This document shows positions 45,227-54,154 of a stretch of DNA of 64,000 nt, piece by piece. The position numbers were made by a program, and so were the translations under genes. Numbering within the stretch: the stretch's first letter is position 1; each line of letters opens with the position of its first letter. The notes under the pieces are model-generated. The model did no database searches. It worked only from the letters and a program-made list of their open reading frames with translations, and was not told the DNA's origin. The DNA is from Ignavibacteria bacterium UBA2333 (lineage in GTDB: Bacteria > Bacteroidota > Ignavibacteria > Kapaibacteriales > Kapaibacteriaceae): positions 217,586 through 281,585 of the forward strand of contig DDUR01000034.1 of the NCBI GenBank assembly GCA_002344895.1. The letters are read 5' to 3'.

Positions 45227-45277
45227 CGTGAAACGGGCGTGAAACGCCTTCCGAGTACGCACTGCATCGTACCTTTG
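45227..45277 (+). promoter_or_regulatory. parA promoter region with two CGTGAAACG repeats
   Basis: CGTGAAACG occurs at 45227-45235 and 45238-45246, 11 bp apart, beginning right after the sprA stop. A -7 box TACCTTTG is at 45270-45277. ACGTGAAAC equals the right half of the parS consensus, but the left half is not conserved. May be an operator for ParA/ParB autoregulation. Confidence 0.4.
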
Positions 45278-45328
45278 TACGCTCTGTCCGACACTCGGAC
45301 AGACTGCCTCTCAACTCGACTGGACATC

Positions 45329-46129
45329 ATGGCGAAGATCATCGCAATAGCAAATCAAAAGGGCGGTGTCGGCAAGACGACGACGGCTGTCAATCTCGCA
45401 GCATCTTTGGCCGCTGCAGAACAACGAACGCTTCTCATCGACATCGATCCCCAGGCAAATGCCTCACATGGATATGGTGTTGAGACGGCAGATCTCGATA
45501 GAACGATTTACGAAGTCATTGTTGGGAATAAACCCATCGGTGATACCATCGTGCCGACGATGATGGAATTCCTCCATCTCATTCCATCGCACATTAACCT
45601 TGTTGGCGCAGAGATTGAACTCGTTGGTGTGCAGCACCGCGAAATGCTCCTTAAGCGCGTACTTGACTCGGTACGCAGTCAATATGACTTTATCGTTATC
45701 GATTGTCCGCCGTCACTGGGATTACTAACGTTAAACTCGTTAACGGCAGCAGATTCAGTGCTTATTCCTGTACAATGTGAGTTCTATGCCCTTGAAGGAC
45801 TTGGTCAGCTTCTGAATACGATCGCCATTGTACGTCGCTCAACCAATCCAAGACTTGATATTGAAGGTGTTCTGTTGACGATGTACGACAGCAGACTTCG
45901 TCTCAGTAATCAAGTCGTTGACGAAGTACGCAGGCATTTTGAAGACAAGGCGTTTCGTACCGTCATTTCACGGAACGTTCGTTTGTCAGAAGCACCAAGT
46001 CATGGCAAGCCCGTTTTACTGTACGATGCTTCGAGTATCGGCGCACAGAACTACCTCGAACTGGCCACGGAGATCCTTACGCGGAATGGTCTACTGACCG
46101 TCGTTGAACGTGAAGGAGCTGCCGAATGA
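45329..46129 (+). CDS. parA: Chromosome partition ATPase ParA (Soj)
   Basis: 266 residues from ATG 45329 (MAKIIAIANQKGGVGKTTTA), the deviant Walker A KGGVGKTT being at 11-18. Walker A' LLIDIDPQANAS and Walker B FIVIDCPPSLGLLTLN are present. The short N-terminus without a DNA-binding extension is the chromosomal Soj type. Directs origin segregation with ParB. Overlaps parB by ATGA. A promoter box lies 51 nt upstream of the ATG. Confidence 0.95.
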   Translation: MAKIIAIANQKGGVGKTTTAVNLAASLAAAEQRTLLIDIDPQANASHGYGVETADLDRTIYEVIVGNKPIGDTIVPTMMEFLHLIPSHINLVGAEIELVGVQHREMLLKRVLDSVRSQYDFIVIDCPPSLGLLTLNSLTAADSVLIPVQCEFYALEGLGQLLNTIAIVRRSTNPRLDIEGVLLTMYDSRLRLSNQVVDEVRRHFEDKAFRTVISRNVRLSEAPSHGKPVLLYDASSIGAQNYLELATEILTRNGLLTVVEREGAAE

Positions 46130-47100
46130 GTATGAAACAAGGGCTCGGGAAGGGCATCGGCGCTCTTATTCCCAAAGAATTGATCAAACCAGATCAGCGT
46201 GCCCAACAAGCCATCGTTGAGCCATCAAATGAAACAACTGGTATCGCCCTGATTGACATCGAAAAGATTGTCAGGACAAATCCAGTTCAACCTCGAACGA
46301 TCTTCGAAGAAGGACCACTCAAGGAACTCGCAGCATCCATTGCCGTACATGGTGTGATCACGCCAATTACGGTACGTAAACTATTTGACGGATATGAACT
46401 GATCAGTGGTGAACGTCGTTTGCGCGCATCAAAGCTCGCTGGTTTGACAAAAATCCCTGCCTACATTCTGGATGTCAACAGTGATGCAGAAATGCTGGAA
46501 ATCGCCATCGTTGAGAACGTTCAGCGAGAAGATCTGAATCCTCTCGAAGTGGCCGTGGGATATCAACGGCTCATGGAAGAATGTGGACTTCGGCAAGAGG
46601 ATGTTGCAGCCAAGGTTGGTAAGGATCGAAGCACGGTTTCGAACATGTTGCGTCTCCTACGACTTCCCTCTGACGTCCAGATCGCGGTTAGGGATAAGAA
46701 GGTTTCGATGGGGCATGCGCGCGCATTACTTGCGCTCTCTACCGAAGTTGCTCAAGCGGCGGTTCTGCGCGAGATCCTTTCGCGAGATCTTTCGGTTCGG
46801 AAGACGGAGGCACTTGTCAAGGACATTGAACTCGGACGAAAGGACGTTGCCAAGGGTGGTGAGATTCGATCCGTAGGTGAAGCTGCTTCGGCCCAATCGG
46901 CATCTACGTCGGCCCTTCCAAAAGAACTGGCCGCAACGCTAGGCGATATTGAAAATTCACTGCGGCATCTCTTTGCGACGCAGGTACGAGTGAAGATGAA
47001 GGGGGCTGATGAAGGGGCGATCGAAGTGGAATTCTACTCGCTCGACGAACTCGAGAGAATTATCGACATGCTCGCGTCCTTAGAAGGGTCGAATTCGTGA
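46126..47100 (+). CDS. parB: Chromosome partition CTPase/DNA-binding protein ParB (Spo0J)
   Basis: 324 residues. Begins with KQGLGKGIGALIP, then the ParB/Srx CTP-binding domain (VQPRTIFEEGPLKELAASI; ELISGERRLRASKLAG with GERRxRA; IAIVENVQREDLNPLE). The HTH (LRQEDVAAKVGKDRSTVSNMLR, in two parts) binds parS, and a C-terminal dimerisation region completes it. The next gene begins in its stop codon (GTGA). Confidence 0.95.
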   Translation: MSMKQGLGKGIGALIPKELIKPDQRAQQAIVEPSNETTGIALIDIEKIVRTNPVQPRTIFEEGPLKELAASIAVHGVITPITVRKLFDGYELISGERRLRASKLAGLTKIPAYILDVNSDAEMLEIAIVENVQREDLNPLEVAVGYQRLMEECGLRQEDVAAKVGKDRSTVSNMLRLLRLPSDVQIAVRDKKVSMGHARALLALSTEVAQAAVLREILSRDLSVRKTEALVKDIELGRKDVAKGGEIRSVGEAASAQSASTSALPKELAATLGDIENSLRHLFATQVRVKMKGADEGAIEVEFYSLDELERIIDMLASLEGSNS

Positions 47101-47528
47101 TTACTGACGAGATCGTTCGAACAACGTCTGTCCGCGTGAGGTACGCAGACACAGACAAGATGGGGATAGTTTACAATGGTAACTATCTCCGGTTTTTCGA
47201 GATCGGTCGAACGGAATTGTTACGTCAGATAGGCCTACCCTACGTGAATCTGGAATCTGCCGGATATCTCCTTCCCGTCCTTGAGGCGCATGTTGAGTAT
47301 CGATCGCCAGCGAGGTACGACGACCTGCTCGACATCATCACACGATTTCGGTATACCGGTGGGGCACGGATTGACATTTCGTACGAGATCGAACACGAAC
47401 GTCGTTCCGTTGCCGTGGGATACACCAAGCACACCTTCGTCACGTCGGACACGTTTCGTCCGATCAAACCACCTCAACAATTCATAGCTGCGATGGAGAG
47501 GGAATTACAGCAACGGAGTATACCATGA
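47097..47528 (+). CDS. YbgC/4HBT-type acyl-CoA thioesterase
   Basis: 143 residues, GTG start overlapping parB. A hotdog-fold thioesterase: the catalytic Asp motif is VRYADTDKMGIVYNGNYLRF, with Asp in YADTD (about residue 17). The helix FEIGRTELLRQIG and the strands VEYRSPARYDDLLDI and YEIEHERRSVAVGYTKH follow. The family hydrolyses acyl-CoA thioesters and often associates with Tol-Pal in proteobacteria; no tol genes occur here. Overlaps porQ by ATGA. Confidence 0.88.
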   Translation: MITDEIVRTTSVRVRYADTDKMGIVYNGNYLRFFEIGRTELLRQIGLPYVNLESAGYLLPVLEAHVEYRSPARYDDLLDIITRFRYTGGARIDISYEIEHERRSVAVGYTKHTFVTSDTFRPIKPPQQFIAAMERELQQRSIP

Positions 47529-48475
47529 CCTTTCGCTGGGGAAGCACCCTTGCCCCTTTCCTTGCACTTATGCTATGTGTGTCTGTAGCCTCCGCTCAAC
47601 AGGCAACATTGTTCCCGGTGTTGCGCGGGGCGATCAGCGCTCGAAGTGCCGCTCTTGGGGGTGCAACGGTTGCGCTGACCGAAGATCCTGCAACGGTAGT
47701 CCTAAATCCGGCGGTTTTGCCAACGGTGACCGATCGGCGCGTAACAGCAACATTCCTCAAACATGTTGCCGACATTAACTCTGGTATGGCGTCATATCAG
47801 GGTGATATCGAAGGTACGGGATCGTTTGCGGTGACGGCAATGTTTACCTCGTACGGATCGTTTGACAGAGCAGACCGATTTGGGACAACAACTGGCTCAT
47901 TTTCCGCCTCCGATGTCGTTTTTGGCGTCTCCTTTGCCCGCGAGATTGACACATTGATTACCTGGGGTGTAACGGCAAAGTACATGCAATCATCGTTGGA
48001 TGACATGGCAGCGTCGGCGATAGCATTTGATGCTGGCGTCATGTTCAGGTTGCCACAGAGTCGAACAAACATTGGATTCTCTATTCTGAATCTTGGAACG
48101 CAGCTTGCCACGTACGATGGCACAAAGGACCGGTTGCCGGTCGACGTTCGACTCGGTGTAAATCATCGTCTTCGAGGTTTACCCCTACTCGTGAATGCGA
48201 GCCTGAATCATTTAGCTGATGATGTTGCACGTTTCACCGACAGGTTCCTTAATTTCTCCGTTGGCGGGGAGTTCTACGTGGGCAAATACGTACGACTCCG
48301 ACTTGGTTACGATAACTCCACACGAAATCTCAGTGGGGTGAACGTAGCCACACAGCTTACGGGAGTGTCGGGTGGATTGGGTGTCCGCCTGGCAACCTTC
48401 GACATTGACTATGCAATGTCGTCACTCGGCTCTTCGGCCATGCTCCATCGTATGACGGTGGGGTTGGACCTGTAG
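47525..48475 (+). CDS. porQ: PorQ-like T9SS outer-membrane barrel protein
   Basis: 316 residues with signal peptide (LAPFLALMLCVSVASAQ). The mature start ARSAALGGATVALTEDPA, then VVLNPAVL, is the typical PorV/PorQ opening. The middle includes FAVTAMFTSYGSFDRAD and GSFSASDVVFGVSFARE, which match PorQ more than PorV. FadL-like barrel strands continue to the end (HRMTVGLDL). PorQ belongs to the T9SS attachment machinery with PorU, PorV and PorZ. The gene is coupled to a thioesterase and parAB, an arrangement I cannot explain functionally. Confidence 0.75.
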   Translation: MTFRWGSTLAPFLALMLCVSVASAQQATLFPVLRGAISARSAALGGATVALTEDPATVVLNPAVLPTVTDRRVTATFLKHVADINSGMASYQGDIEGTGSFAVTAMFTSYGSFDRADRFGTTTGSFSASDVVFGVSFAREIDTLITWGVTAKYMQSSLDDMAASAIAFDAGVMFRLPQSRTNIGFSILNLGTQLATYDGTKDRLPVDVRLGVNHRLRGLPLLVNASLNHLADDVARFTDRFLNFSVGGEFYVGKYVRLRLGYDNSTRNLSGVNVATQLTGVSGGLGVRLATFDIDYAMSSLGSSAMLHRMTVGLDL

Positions 48476-48567
48476 GGGCAACCCGTAACTTCGTCGTCAA
48501 CATCGTTCACGTTTTCCGTTTTCAACTGACCACGGTTCACACAACCATCGCAACTATTGGGGATTTC

Positions 48568-48996
48568 ATGATACGCTCACTCTTCATCGTTGGAGCACTT
48601 TTTCTATCTGTTATGGCGGCGACAGCGCAGGTTCAGCCGTCGCAGCAGCAGCCTTCGCTGAATGCGGGCCAGGACATGACGGTCGTGAAGCCGAAACTTC
48701 CACTTGGCGACGTTAAGGTCGTAGCACGCTTTATCGAAACGGTTGAAATCAAGGGCACCGAGGTAGAGGCATTCCTCGACGTTAAGAAGGCACTAAATGC
48801 TGCTTCTGAAGCAGGATCCAAGGCTGGCAAGAAGGACGAAGATCTGATTGTCGTCGAAATGCGTATGGATGTTGCCAACAACTTCTACGTGCTCATGCAA
48901 CGGGCTACGTTAAAGGGACAGGATGCCGAAAAATTCAAGATGATCATTTCGGCCTTGCAGGATGCTGCTCGTGAAGCAGCTGGCCAAAAGAAGTAA
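48568..48996 (+). CDS. Small secreted protein, unknown function
   Basis: 142 residues with a signal peptide (MIRSLFIVGALFLSVMAATAQ). The mature part has a Gln/Pro-rich linker (VQPSQQQPSLNAG), then an alpha/beta region with IETVEIKGTEVEAFLDVKK, an Ala/Lys helix, VVEMRMDVANNFYVLMQ, and a C-terminal helix. No cysteines. I do not recognise a family. A GGGGA precedes the ATG. It lies between porQ and the sensor kinase. Confidence 0.55.
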   Translation: MIRSLFIVGALFLSVMAATAQVQPSQQQPSLNAGQDMTVVKPKLPLGDVKVVARFIETVEIKGTEVEAFLDVKKALNAASEAGSKAGKKDEDLIVVEMRMDVANNFYVLMQRATLKGQDAEKFKMIISALQDAAREAAGQKK

Positions 48997-49018
48997 CACG
49001 GACTGACGAGAGTAGCCA

Positions 49019-50968
49019 ATGACCATGTCATTGACGGAGCGATTAGAAACGGCTAAGGGGCTGCTGCGCAAGGAGCCCCAGACGTCCGCCGTCATCGCCA
49101 TGGAAATACTTGGAGCAGACGTAGGTACGGAGTTCAGGGTAGAAGCCTTACTAACAGCTGCACGTGCGCATCTCCACATGGGCACGATGGTAGAAGGAGA
49201 GCGTTTTGCTCGTGAAGCGCTGGCTATGGCTCGTGATTCTGGACTTCGCAGATTGGAAGCATTGGCGCATAATGAAACCGGAGTATTCCGGTTTGTCAAT
49301 GCCGATTACGATGCCGCGGCCGGCCACTATGCAACGGCTGAAGCGTTACTTCTTGAGCTTGATGATGAACACGCCCTTGCTCGTGTCCTGGTAAACACCG
49401 GCAACGTGTTCCACCGTCGGGCAGAGTATCTCCGGGCTTTAACGTACTACGAGCGATCACTCGAGCTCATTGAGCGCGTCGGAGACATCCTTCTTGAAGC
49501 AAAAGCGCTAACGAATGTTTCTGCGCTCTATGTGAACGTTCTGAACGACGTCGAGAGCTCGTTTGCCTACACGCGTCGAGCACTTGTTATTTATGAGCAA
49601 CTTGGTGATAATGTTGGCATGGCCAAGGCTTATGCCAATATCTCGACGTATTACCGGGAAAAGGGTGAGTTCGATACGGCAATTGCCTATGCGAGAAAGT
49701 CACTCGCACTCCGAACGCATTTTACCGAGACGGAAGAGCTATTCTCGACGTATTATCAGCTCATTCGAAATCTGATTGCAAAGGAAGATCTTGAGGCTGC
49801 ATCGTCGGCACTCGCTGAGGCAATGCATCATCCGTTGTACCGGGATGCCGACTACCATTACGGCCATGACTACATCGATCTTGCCCATGCACATCTGCTG
49901 ATCGAATACGGACAGAGTCAGGAAGCACTCAAGTTTTGTGATCGGGTTATAGCGTTACACAACGATAAAGGTGACAGGGAGCGCTTTAATGAAGCACTTC
50001 ACCTGAGATCGATCTGTCTTCACAACGTTGGCCGTCACGATGAGGCGTACGATGCACTATCAACGGTGCACCGTAAACGTCTTTCGAGTCTTCAGGAGAA
50101 CAGTGAAGCCAGGCTTCTGCATCTCCGTGCACTCTACGACGTAGCGCAGGCTGAGTCAGATGCGGAGATTGAACGTATTCGGAATGTGGAGTTAGCCGAT
50201 TCGCTTACACGACTCGAAAGGCTTCACGCTGAAAACACAGAGTATCTGGCCTTTATGGCTCACGAGCTCAAAAGTCCGTTAAACACCATCCGAGCTATCA
50301 GCGAACTTCTTGTTGTTGACCCAGGTCTTTCAGCTGAAGATCGCCGTGCATACTCCGGCGAGATCCGAATGCTGGCATCTCGGATGTTCGATCTTGTGAA
50401 CGGTGTTCTTGATCGGTCCAAGGGAAGACTCGAAGAGGAAAGTACCGTGATTGATGCCGGACTTGTCTGGCGTCACGTTCTGAATAGTCTTGAGATCCGA
50501 GCACGTGAGAAGAACATTGCACTCGCAGTGTACGTTGCAGAGTCGGTTATCCCTGTTCGAGCCACGGAGCGAATGCTTGTCTCAATCCTCGAAAATCTTG
50601 TCACAAATGCTGTGAAGTTTTCGCCGGATGGTACAACGGTCAGTGTCGACGTCAAGATTCTTGACCGAGACGCCAATGCTCTTAATCCAAAGGTACTGCT
50701 GCAGGTACGTGATCAAGGCCCTGGGTTATCGACAGACGACATGGCGCGACTCTTTGCGCCATTCAGAAGACTTTCTGCAAATCCCACACGCGGTGAGGAT
50801 TCATCGGGACTGGGGCTCCATATCGTTCGAAGTGATGTTGAACGTCTCGGCGGACGTATCTGGTGCGAAAGTATCTCCGGAGAGGGAAGCACATTCCTTG
50901 TTGAACTACCATTGTCCGAAATGGAAGGAATGAGCGAGAATGGCGAGTCGTCGACAGTTGCGGCATGA
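49019..50968 (+). CDS. TPR-repeat cytoplasmic sensor histidine kinase
   Basis: 649 residues, no membrane helices. Residues 1 to about 360 are tetratricopeptide repeats (for example LARVLVNTGNVFHRRAEYLR and AKAYANISTYYREKGEFDTA). A coiled coil (about 370-405) follows. The HisKA domain has the phospho-accepting His in MAHELKSPLNTI (about 414). The HATPase domain shows N-box ENLVTNAVKFSPDG, G1 VRDQGPGL and G2 SSGLGLHIV. No response regulator is adjacent, so its partner is elsewhere; the orphan OmpR regulator at 13462 is one candidate. It overlaps the lycopene cyclase gene by 4 nt. Confidence 0.87.
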   Translation: MTMSLTERLETAKGLLRKEPQTSAVIAMEILGADVGTEFRVEALLTAARAHLHMGTMVEGERFAREALAMARDSGLRRLEALAHNETGVFRFVNADYDAAAGHYATAEALLLELDDEHALARVLVNTGNVFHRRAEYLRALTYYERSLELIERVGDILLEAKALTNVSALYVNVLNDVESSFAYTRRALVIYEQLGDNVGMAKAYANISTYYREKGEFDTAIAYARKSLALRTHFTETEELFSTYYQLIRNLIAKEDLEAASSALAEAMHHPLYRDADYHYGHDYIDLAHAHLLIEYGQSQEALKFCDRVIALHNDKGDRERFNEALHLRSICLHNVGRHDEAYDALSTVHRKRLSSLQENSEARLLHLRALYDVAQAESDAEIERIRNVELADSLTRLERLHAENTEYLAFMAHELKSPLNTIRAISELLVVDPGLSAEDRRAYSGEIRMLASRMFDLVNGVLDRSKGRLEEESTVIDAGLVWRHVLNSLEIRAREKNIALAVYVAESVIPVRATERMLVSILENLVTNAVKFSPDGTTVSVDVKILDRDANALNPKVLLQVRDQGPGLSTDDMARLFAPFRRLSANPTRGEDSSGLGLHIVRSDVERLGGRIWCESISGEGSTFLVELPLSEMEGMSENGESSTVAA

Positions 50969-51693
50969 TGACGTATCGAGGATTCCACTACAGATTTAAC
51001 GCTGGAATCCTGCTCGTATTAGCAGCAATAGCCTTTGTCGACGGAATCCTTGGCACGACACTCGTCGTATCAGGTGTACTTTCGATTGTTGTCATCGCAT
51101 TTACATTTCCTTGGGATAATGCCGCAGTTCGACGTGGCATATGGGATTTTCCCGAAGATCGTATACTTTTCCGTGTCCAGTTTCTGCCGATTGAAGAGAT
51201 CCTCTTCTTCGTACTACAAACACTAATAGTGGGCCTGTTTACATCGATACTATCATCACGGCTTACGAGAATTCCAACGGTTGTTGCCGACATTACCTCT
51301 CCGACGACGATTACCTCCATTCTGCTTGTTCTCTGTGTATGGGGAACTGTTGGTTACCTCACACGACGTCGTCGTCGAGAACGTCGTCGTTCATCCTATG
51401 CTGACCACTTGTTGTTCTGGTTCCTTCCGATCATTGTCCTTCAGTGGACGTTCGGATGGCAGATTCTTGCACCCTACGCTGACCTTGTCATTCTTTCCGC
51501 AAGTGTCTGGGGAGCGTACTATACTCTTGCCGACATCGTTGCTGTACGTCAGGGAATTTGGTTTTTTGATCGTGAGCAGACAACAGGTTTGACAATAGGT
51601 CCATTGCCGTGGGAAGAGGTAGCATTTTTCTTCCTTACGAGTCTTCTTGTGGCACAAAGTGTACTACTACTGTTGCCACAGAATCTGCGGTAA
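50965..51693 (+). CDS. Lycopene cyclase, fused CrtYc-CrtYd type
   Basis: 242 residues with about seven membrane helices and two similar halves. Half one has FPWDNAAVRRGIWDFPEDRI and LPIEEILFFVLQT; half two has VWGAYYTLADIVAVRQGIWFF and LPWEEVAFFFLTS. The paired PxEE motifs are the hallmark of CrtYc/CrtYd carotenoid beta- or epsilon-cyclases, which here are joined in one polypeptide as in archaeal and fungal relatives. It would cyclise lycopene ends in the membrane. No other carotenoid genes lie in the window. Translationally coupled to the TPR kinase. Confidence 0.82.
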   Translation: MMTYRGFHYRFNAGILLVLAAIAFVDGILGTTLVVSGVLSIVVIAFTFPWDNAAVRRGIWDFPEDRILFRVQFLPIEEILFFVLQTLIVGLFTSILSSRLTRIPTVVADITSPTTITSILLVLCVWGTVGYLTRRRRRERRRSSYADHLLFWFLPIIVLQWTFGWQILAPYADLVILSASVWGAYYTLADIVAVRQGIWFFDREQTTGLTIGPLPWEEVAFFFLTSLLVAQSVLLLLPQNLR

Positions 51694-51794
51694 GACTTGT
51701 ATCAAACGTGCCGTTCAGCACAGCACTGTTCCGCATATGTTCAGACATTACCCAACACACATGAAACGAATACCGGAGCTACACTACATCAATG

Positions 51795-51823
51795 AAAAAC
51801 CCGCATCCGTTGCCGAATGCGGG
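51795..51823 (-). terminator. Intrinsic terminator of the tRNA-Pro gene
   Basis: On the minus strand CCCGCATTCG-GCAA-CGGATGCGGG forms a 10-bp stem (one G-U pair) with a GCAA tetraloop (51823-51800). Five Ts follow (51799-51795). It lies just downstream of the tRNA. Confidence 0.85.
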
Positions 51824-51833
51824 CCTTATAATG

Positions 51834-51907
51834 TCGGGGCGAGAGGATTTGAACCTCCGACCCCCTCGTCCCGAACGAGGTGCTCTACCGGGCTGAGCCA
51901 CGCCCCG
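51834..51907 (-). tRNA. tRNA-Pro (anticodon CGG)
   Basis: The 74-nt sequence folds as a cloverleaf. The acceptor is CGGGGCG/CGCCCCG with discriminator A, the D arm is GCTCAGCCCGGTAGAGC, the anticodon stem is CCTCG/CGAGG around TTCGGGA (anticodon CGG, codon CCG), and the T arm is GGAGG-TTCGAAT-CCTCT. CCA is not encoded. It has its own promoter and terminator and sits alone between protein genes. Confidence 0.95.
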
Positions 51908-51919
51908 ACTAGTAGACAG

Positions 51920-51949
51920 CAAAGATAGGACGTTTTCAGGTTACGACAA
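51920..51949 (-). promoter_or_regulatory. Promoter of tRNA-Pro
   Basis: On the minus strand TTG (51949-51947), 19 nt, TATCTTTG (51927-51920). The -7 box ends 12 nt before the mature tRNA 5' end. A clean example of the Bacteroidota consensus. Confidence 0.65.
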
Positions 51950-51970
51950 TACAGGCGATCATTGCACTAC

Positions 51971-54154
51971 ATGGAAACGTTTCAGTTTGAACTTGCGGCT
52001 GGACCCTGGTGGTTATATGCCCTTCTCGTCGTTGTTGCACTCGTTGCATCAATTGTAACATATCGTGGTGTTGAACCTGATCCGGGTACTCCTCTACGAG
52101 GTGTGTTAGTAGGTCTGCGTACGCTTGGCATTGCCGCATTACTCTTGATGCTCTTTGAACCGTTATTACGATTAACAATGTCGGTGACAACAACACCGCA
52201 TGTTGCGATCGCAATCGATGTATCGAAATCAAATGGCATGAGAGATCGCTCAGGAGAACGTGCGCCTGTCACACGTAAGGTAATTGGAGAACTCCAAGAA
52301 AAGCTTCGCGACAGGGGATACACGAATGCTGACGTAGTTGTCTTTGACGACGTGGTTCGAGATACAACACTTGAAGCGTCATCAGTAGAGTTTAAAGGAT
52401 TCCGCACAGACCTTGGTAACGTCGTTCGTGGTATGGCTAATCGAGGGGAGACGCGTGACTATGGCGCTGTTATTCTTATCACGGACGGCAATGCTACGTC
52501 GGGTGACAATCCAATGTTTGACGCTGAGCGTTCTGGGATTGGATTCCATTCTGTAGGAATTGGTGACTCAATACCGCCACGTGATGTTGCGGTTCAATCA
52601 ATTGTCGCAACGTCTGTAGCCTATGTGGGCAAGGCAACAACGGTATCATCTGATGTACTTCTCGGTGGAACAGAGCCGCAAGACGTTGAGCTCGTCCTTG
52701 AGGACAATGGGGCTGAGGTATCGCGCCAGAACGTCACAGTTCAACCTGGTATTCCATCGACCGTTTCGTTTGTCTGGACACCGCGTCAGGATGGCGTCCG
52801 AAAGATTGTGGTGCGTGCTGTTCAAACGGCAGGTGAGTTCACGTTGGCAAACAATGCGGCTGCAGAGTTTGTGCGTGTTCGAAAGGATAAACGAACGGTT
52901 GTTCTCGTTGCTGGAGCACCAAGTCCCGACGTGACCTTCATTCGAAGTGTACTCGAGGCAGATCCGACCATCACCGTTTCAACCTTTATCCAGAAACAGG
53001 GATCGACGTTCTATGAAGGTGAGCCATCACCACAACTGTTACGAGATGCACAAGCATGTTTTCTTATCGGTTATCCAACGGCAACCTCATCACGAAATGT
53101 GACACAGCTGTTAGCGTCGGCGTGGAAAGATGGACTTTCGATGTTCTTTATTGCGTCACGTGATGTAGCATACGATAAACTATATGATCTTGCCGACGTC
53201 GTGCCGTTTCGTGTTGCATCATCAAGACCACAGGAGTTTCAGATTACCGCTGACGTTTCACCGACGTCTGTTTCGAATCCTCTCTTGCAGCTCGGTGGTT
53301 CGGACGATGCGGCACAATGGAATTCGTTGCCACCCATCTATCGAACAGAGACCTTTGTTCAGGCCACATCAGGCAGTTCTGTTCTCGCAACGATTCGAGT
53401 GGGTAATGCTCCACTTGAAGAGCCACTGATACTGAGTAACGATCGTGGGCCGGCACGTTCTGCGGCGTTTCTTGGATATGGGTTGTATCGATGGAAACTG
53501 TTGTCGGAGGGTCCACAAAGGACACGCGGCAACGTCGACGTCACGAGCTTCTTTGACACCTTCATCGGTAACGCCGTCCGCTGGACAAGTGTACGTGACG
53601 ACGAACGCCGTATCCGCATTCGTCCAACTCGGTCGCTCTATGCCTCCGGTGAGAGCGTAACGATTACGGCGTCCATCCTTGACGCCTCACTTCAACCCGT
53701 CGAGTCTGCAGATGTCCGCGTTCGTATCACAGGTCCAGAACGAAGAGAAGTAGTCTTGGCACCGCTCGGTAACGGACGTTACGCAACGGTTGTAGGGCCA
53801 CTTCCAGCGGGTGACTATGCATTTGACGGAGTGGCAAAACATTCAGAAAGCGGGGCAGAGATTGGTCGGGAGGACGGCCGGTTCTCCGTTGGTGATGTCT
53901 CACTCGAAGACGCGAGCCTAACGTTAAACACGTCATTCCTGCGTTCACTGGCAGATCGCACGGGTGCCAGGTTTGTCACACCGGATAATCTTGATGCGCT
54001 GGTAGATGCAATCTCTGCTGATCCTCGTATGAAGTCCGTCGCAAAAACCTTCGATCGCGAGCTCGTCCTTCGATATCTTCCGTGGCTCCTGATTATAGCC
54101 ATTTCAGCCTTTGCCCTTGAGTGGACGGTACGAAAGCGTCGAGGACTTGTCTGA
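51971..54154 (+). CDS. BatA-like membrane VWA protein
   Basis: 727 residues from ATG 51971 (a TTG lies nine bases earlier). Two N-terminal membrane helices (PWWLYALLVVVALVASIVTY; LRTLGIAALLLMLFEPLL) precede a VWA-type domain (VAIAIDVSKSNGM, VILITDGNATSGDN). DVSKS fits DxSxS, so the MIDAS is largely kept. Beta-sandwich domains follow, then a glutamine-amidotransferase-like segment (VVLVAGAPSPDVTFIRSVL), and a C-terminal helix (LPWLLIIAISAFALEW) with basic tail. This is the Bacteroidota/Planctomycete arrangement of membrane VWA proteins related to BatA, usually found with MoxR; here none is adjacent. Confidence 0.72.
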   Translation: METFQFELAAGPWWLYALLVVVALVASIVTYRGVEPDPGTPLRGVLVGLRTLGIAALLLMLFEPLLRLTMSVTTTPHVAIAIDVSKSNGMRDRSGERAPVTRKVIGELQEKLRDRGYTNADVVVFDDVVRDTTLEASSVEFKGFRTDLGNVVRGMANRGETRDYGAVILITDGNATSGDNPMFDAERSGIGFHSVGIGDSIPPRDVAVQSIVATSVAYVGKATTVSSDVLLGGTEPQDVELVLEDNGAEVSRQNVTVQPGIPSTVSFVWTPRQDGVRKIVVRAVQTAGEFTLANNAAAEFVRVRKDKRTVVLVAGAPSPDVTFIRSVLEADPTITVSTFIQKQGSTFYEGEPSPQLLRDAQACFLIGYPTATSSRNVTQLLASAWKDGLSMFFIASRDVAYDKLYDLADVVPFRVASSRPQEFQITADVSPTSVSNPLLQLGGSDDAAQWNSLPPIYRTETFVQATSGSSVLATIRVGNAPLEEPLILSNDRGPARSAAFLGYGLYRWKLLSEGPQRTRGNVDVTSFFDTFIGNAVRWTSVRDDERRIRIRPTRSLYASGESVTITASILDASLQPVESADVRVRITGPERREVVLAPLGNGRYATVVGPLPAGDYAFDGVAKHSESGAEIGREDGRFSVGDVSLEDASLTLNTSFLRSLADRTGARFVTPDNLDALVDAISADPRMKSVAKTFDRELVLRYLPWLLIIAISAFALEWTVRKRRGLV

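Noticed and set aside
45329..47100. parAB as a sign of a plasmid
   Set aside because: They are the chromosomal Soj/Spo0J type and are surrounded by housekeeping genes; no replication initiator is present.
51834..51907. tRNA gene as an integration site
   Set aside because: No integrase, repeat of the tRNA 3' end or foreign genes lie nearby.
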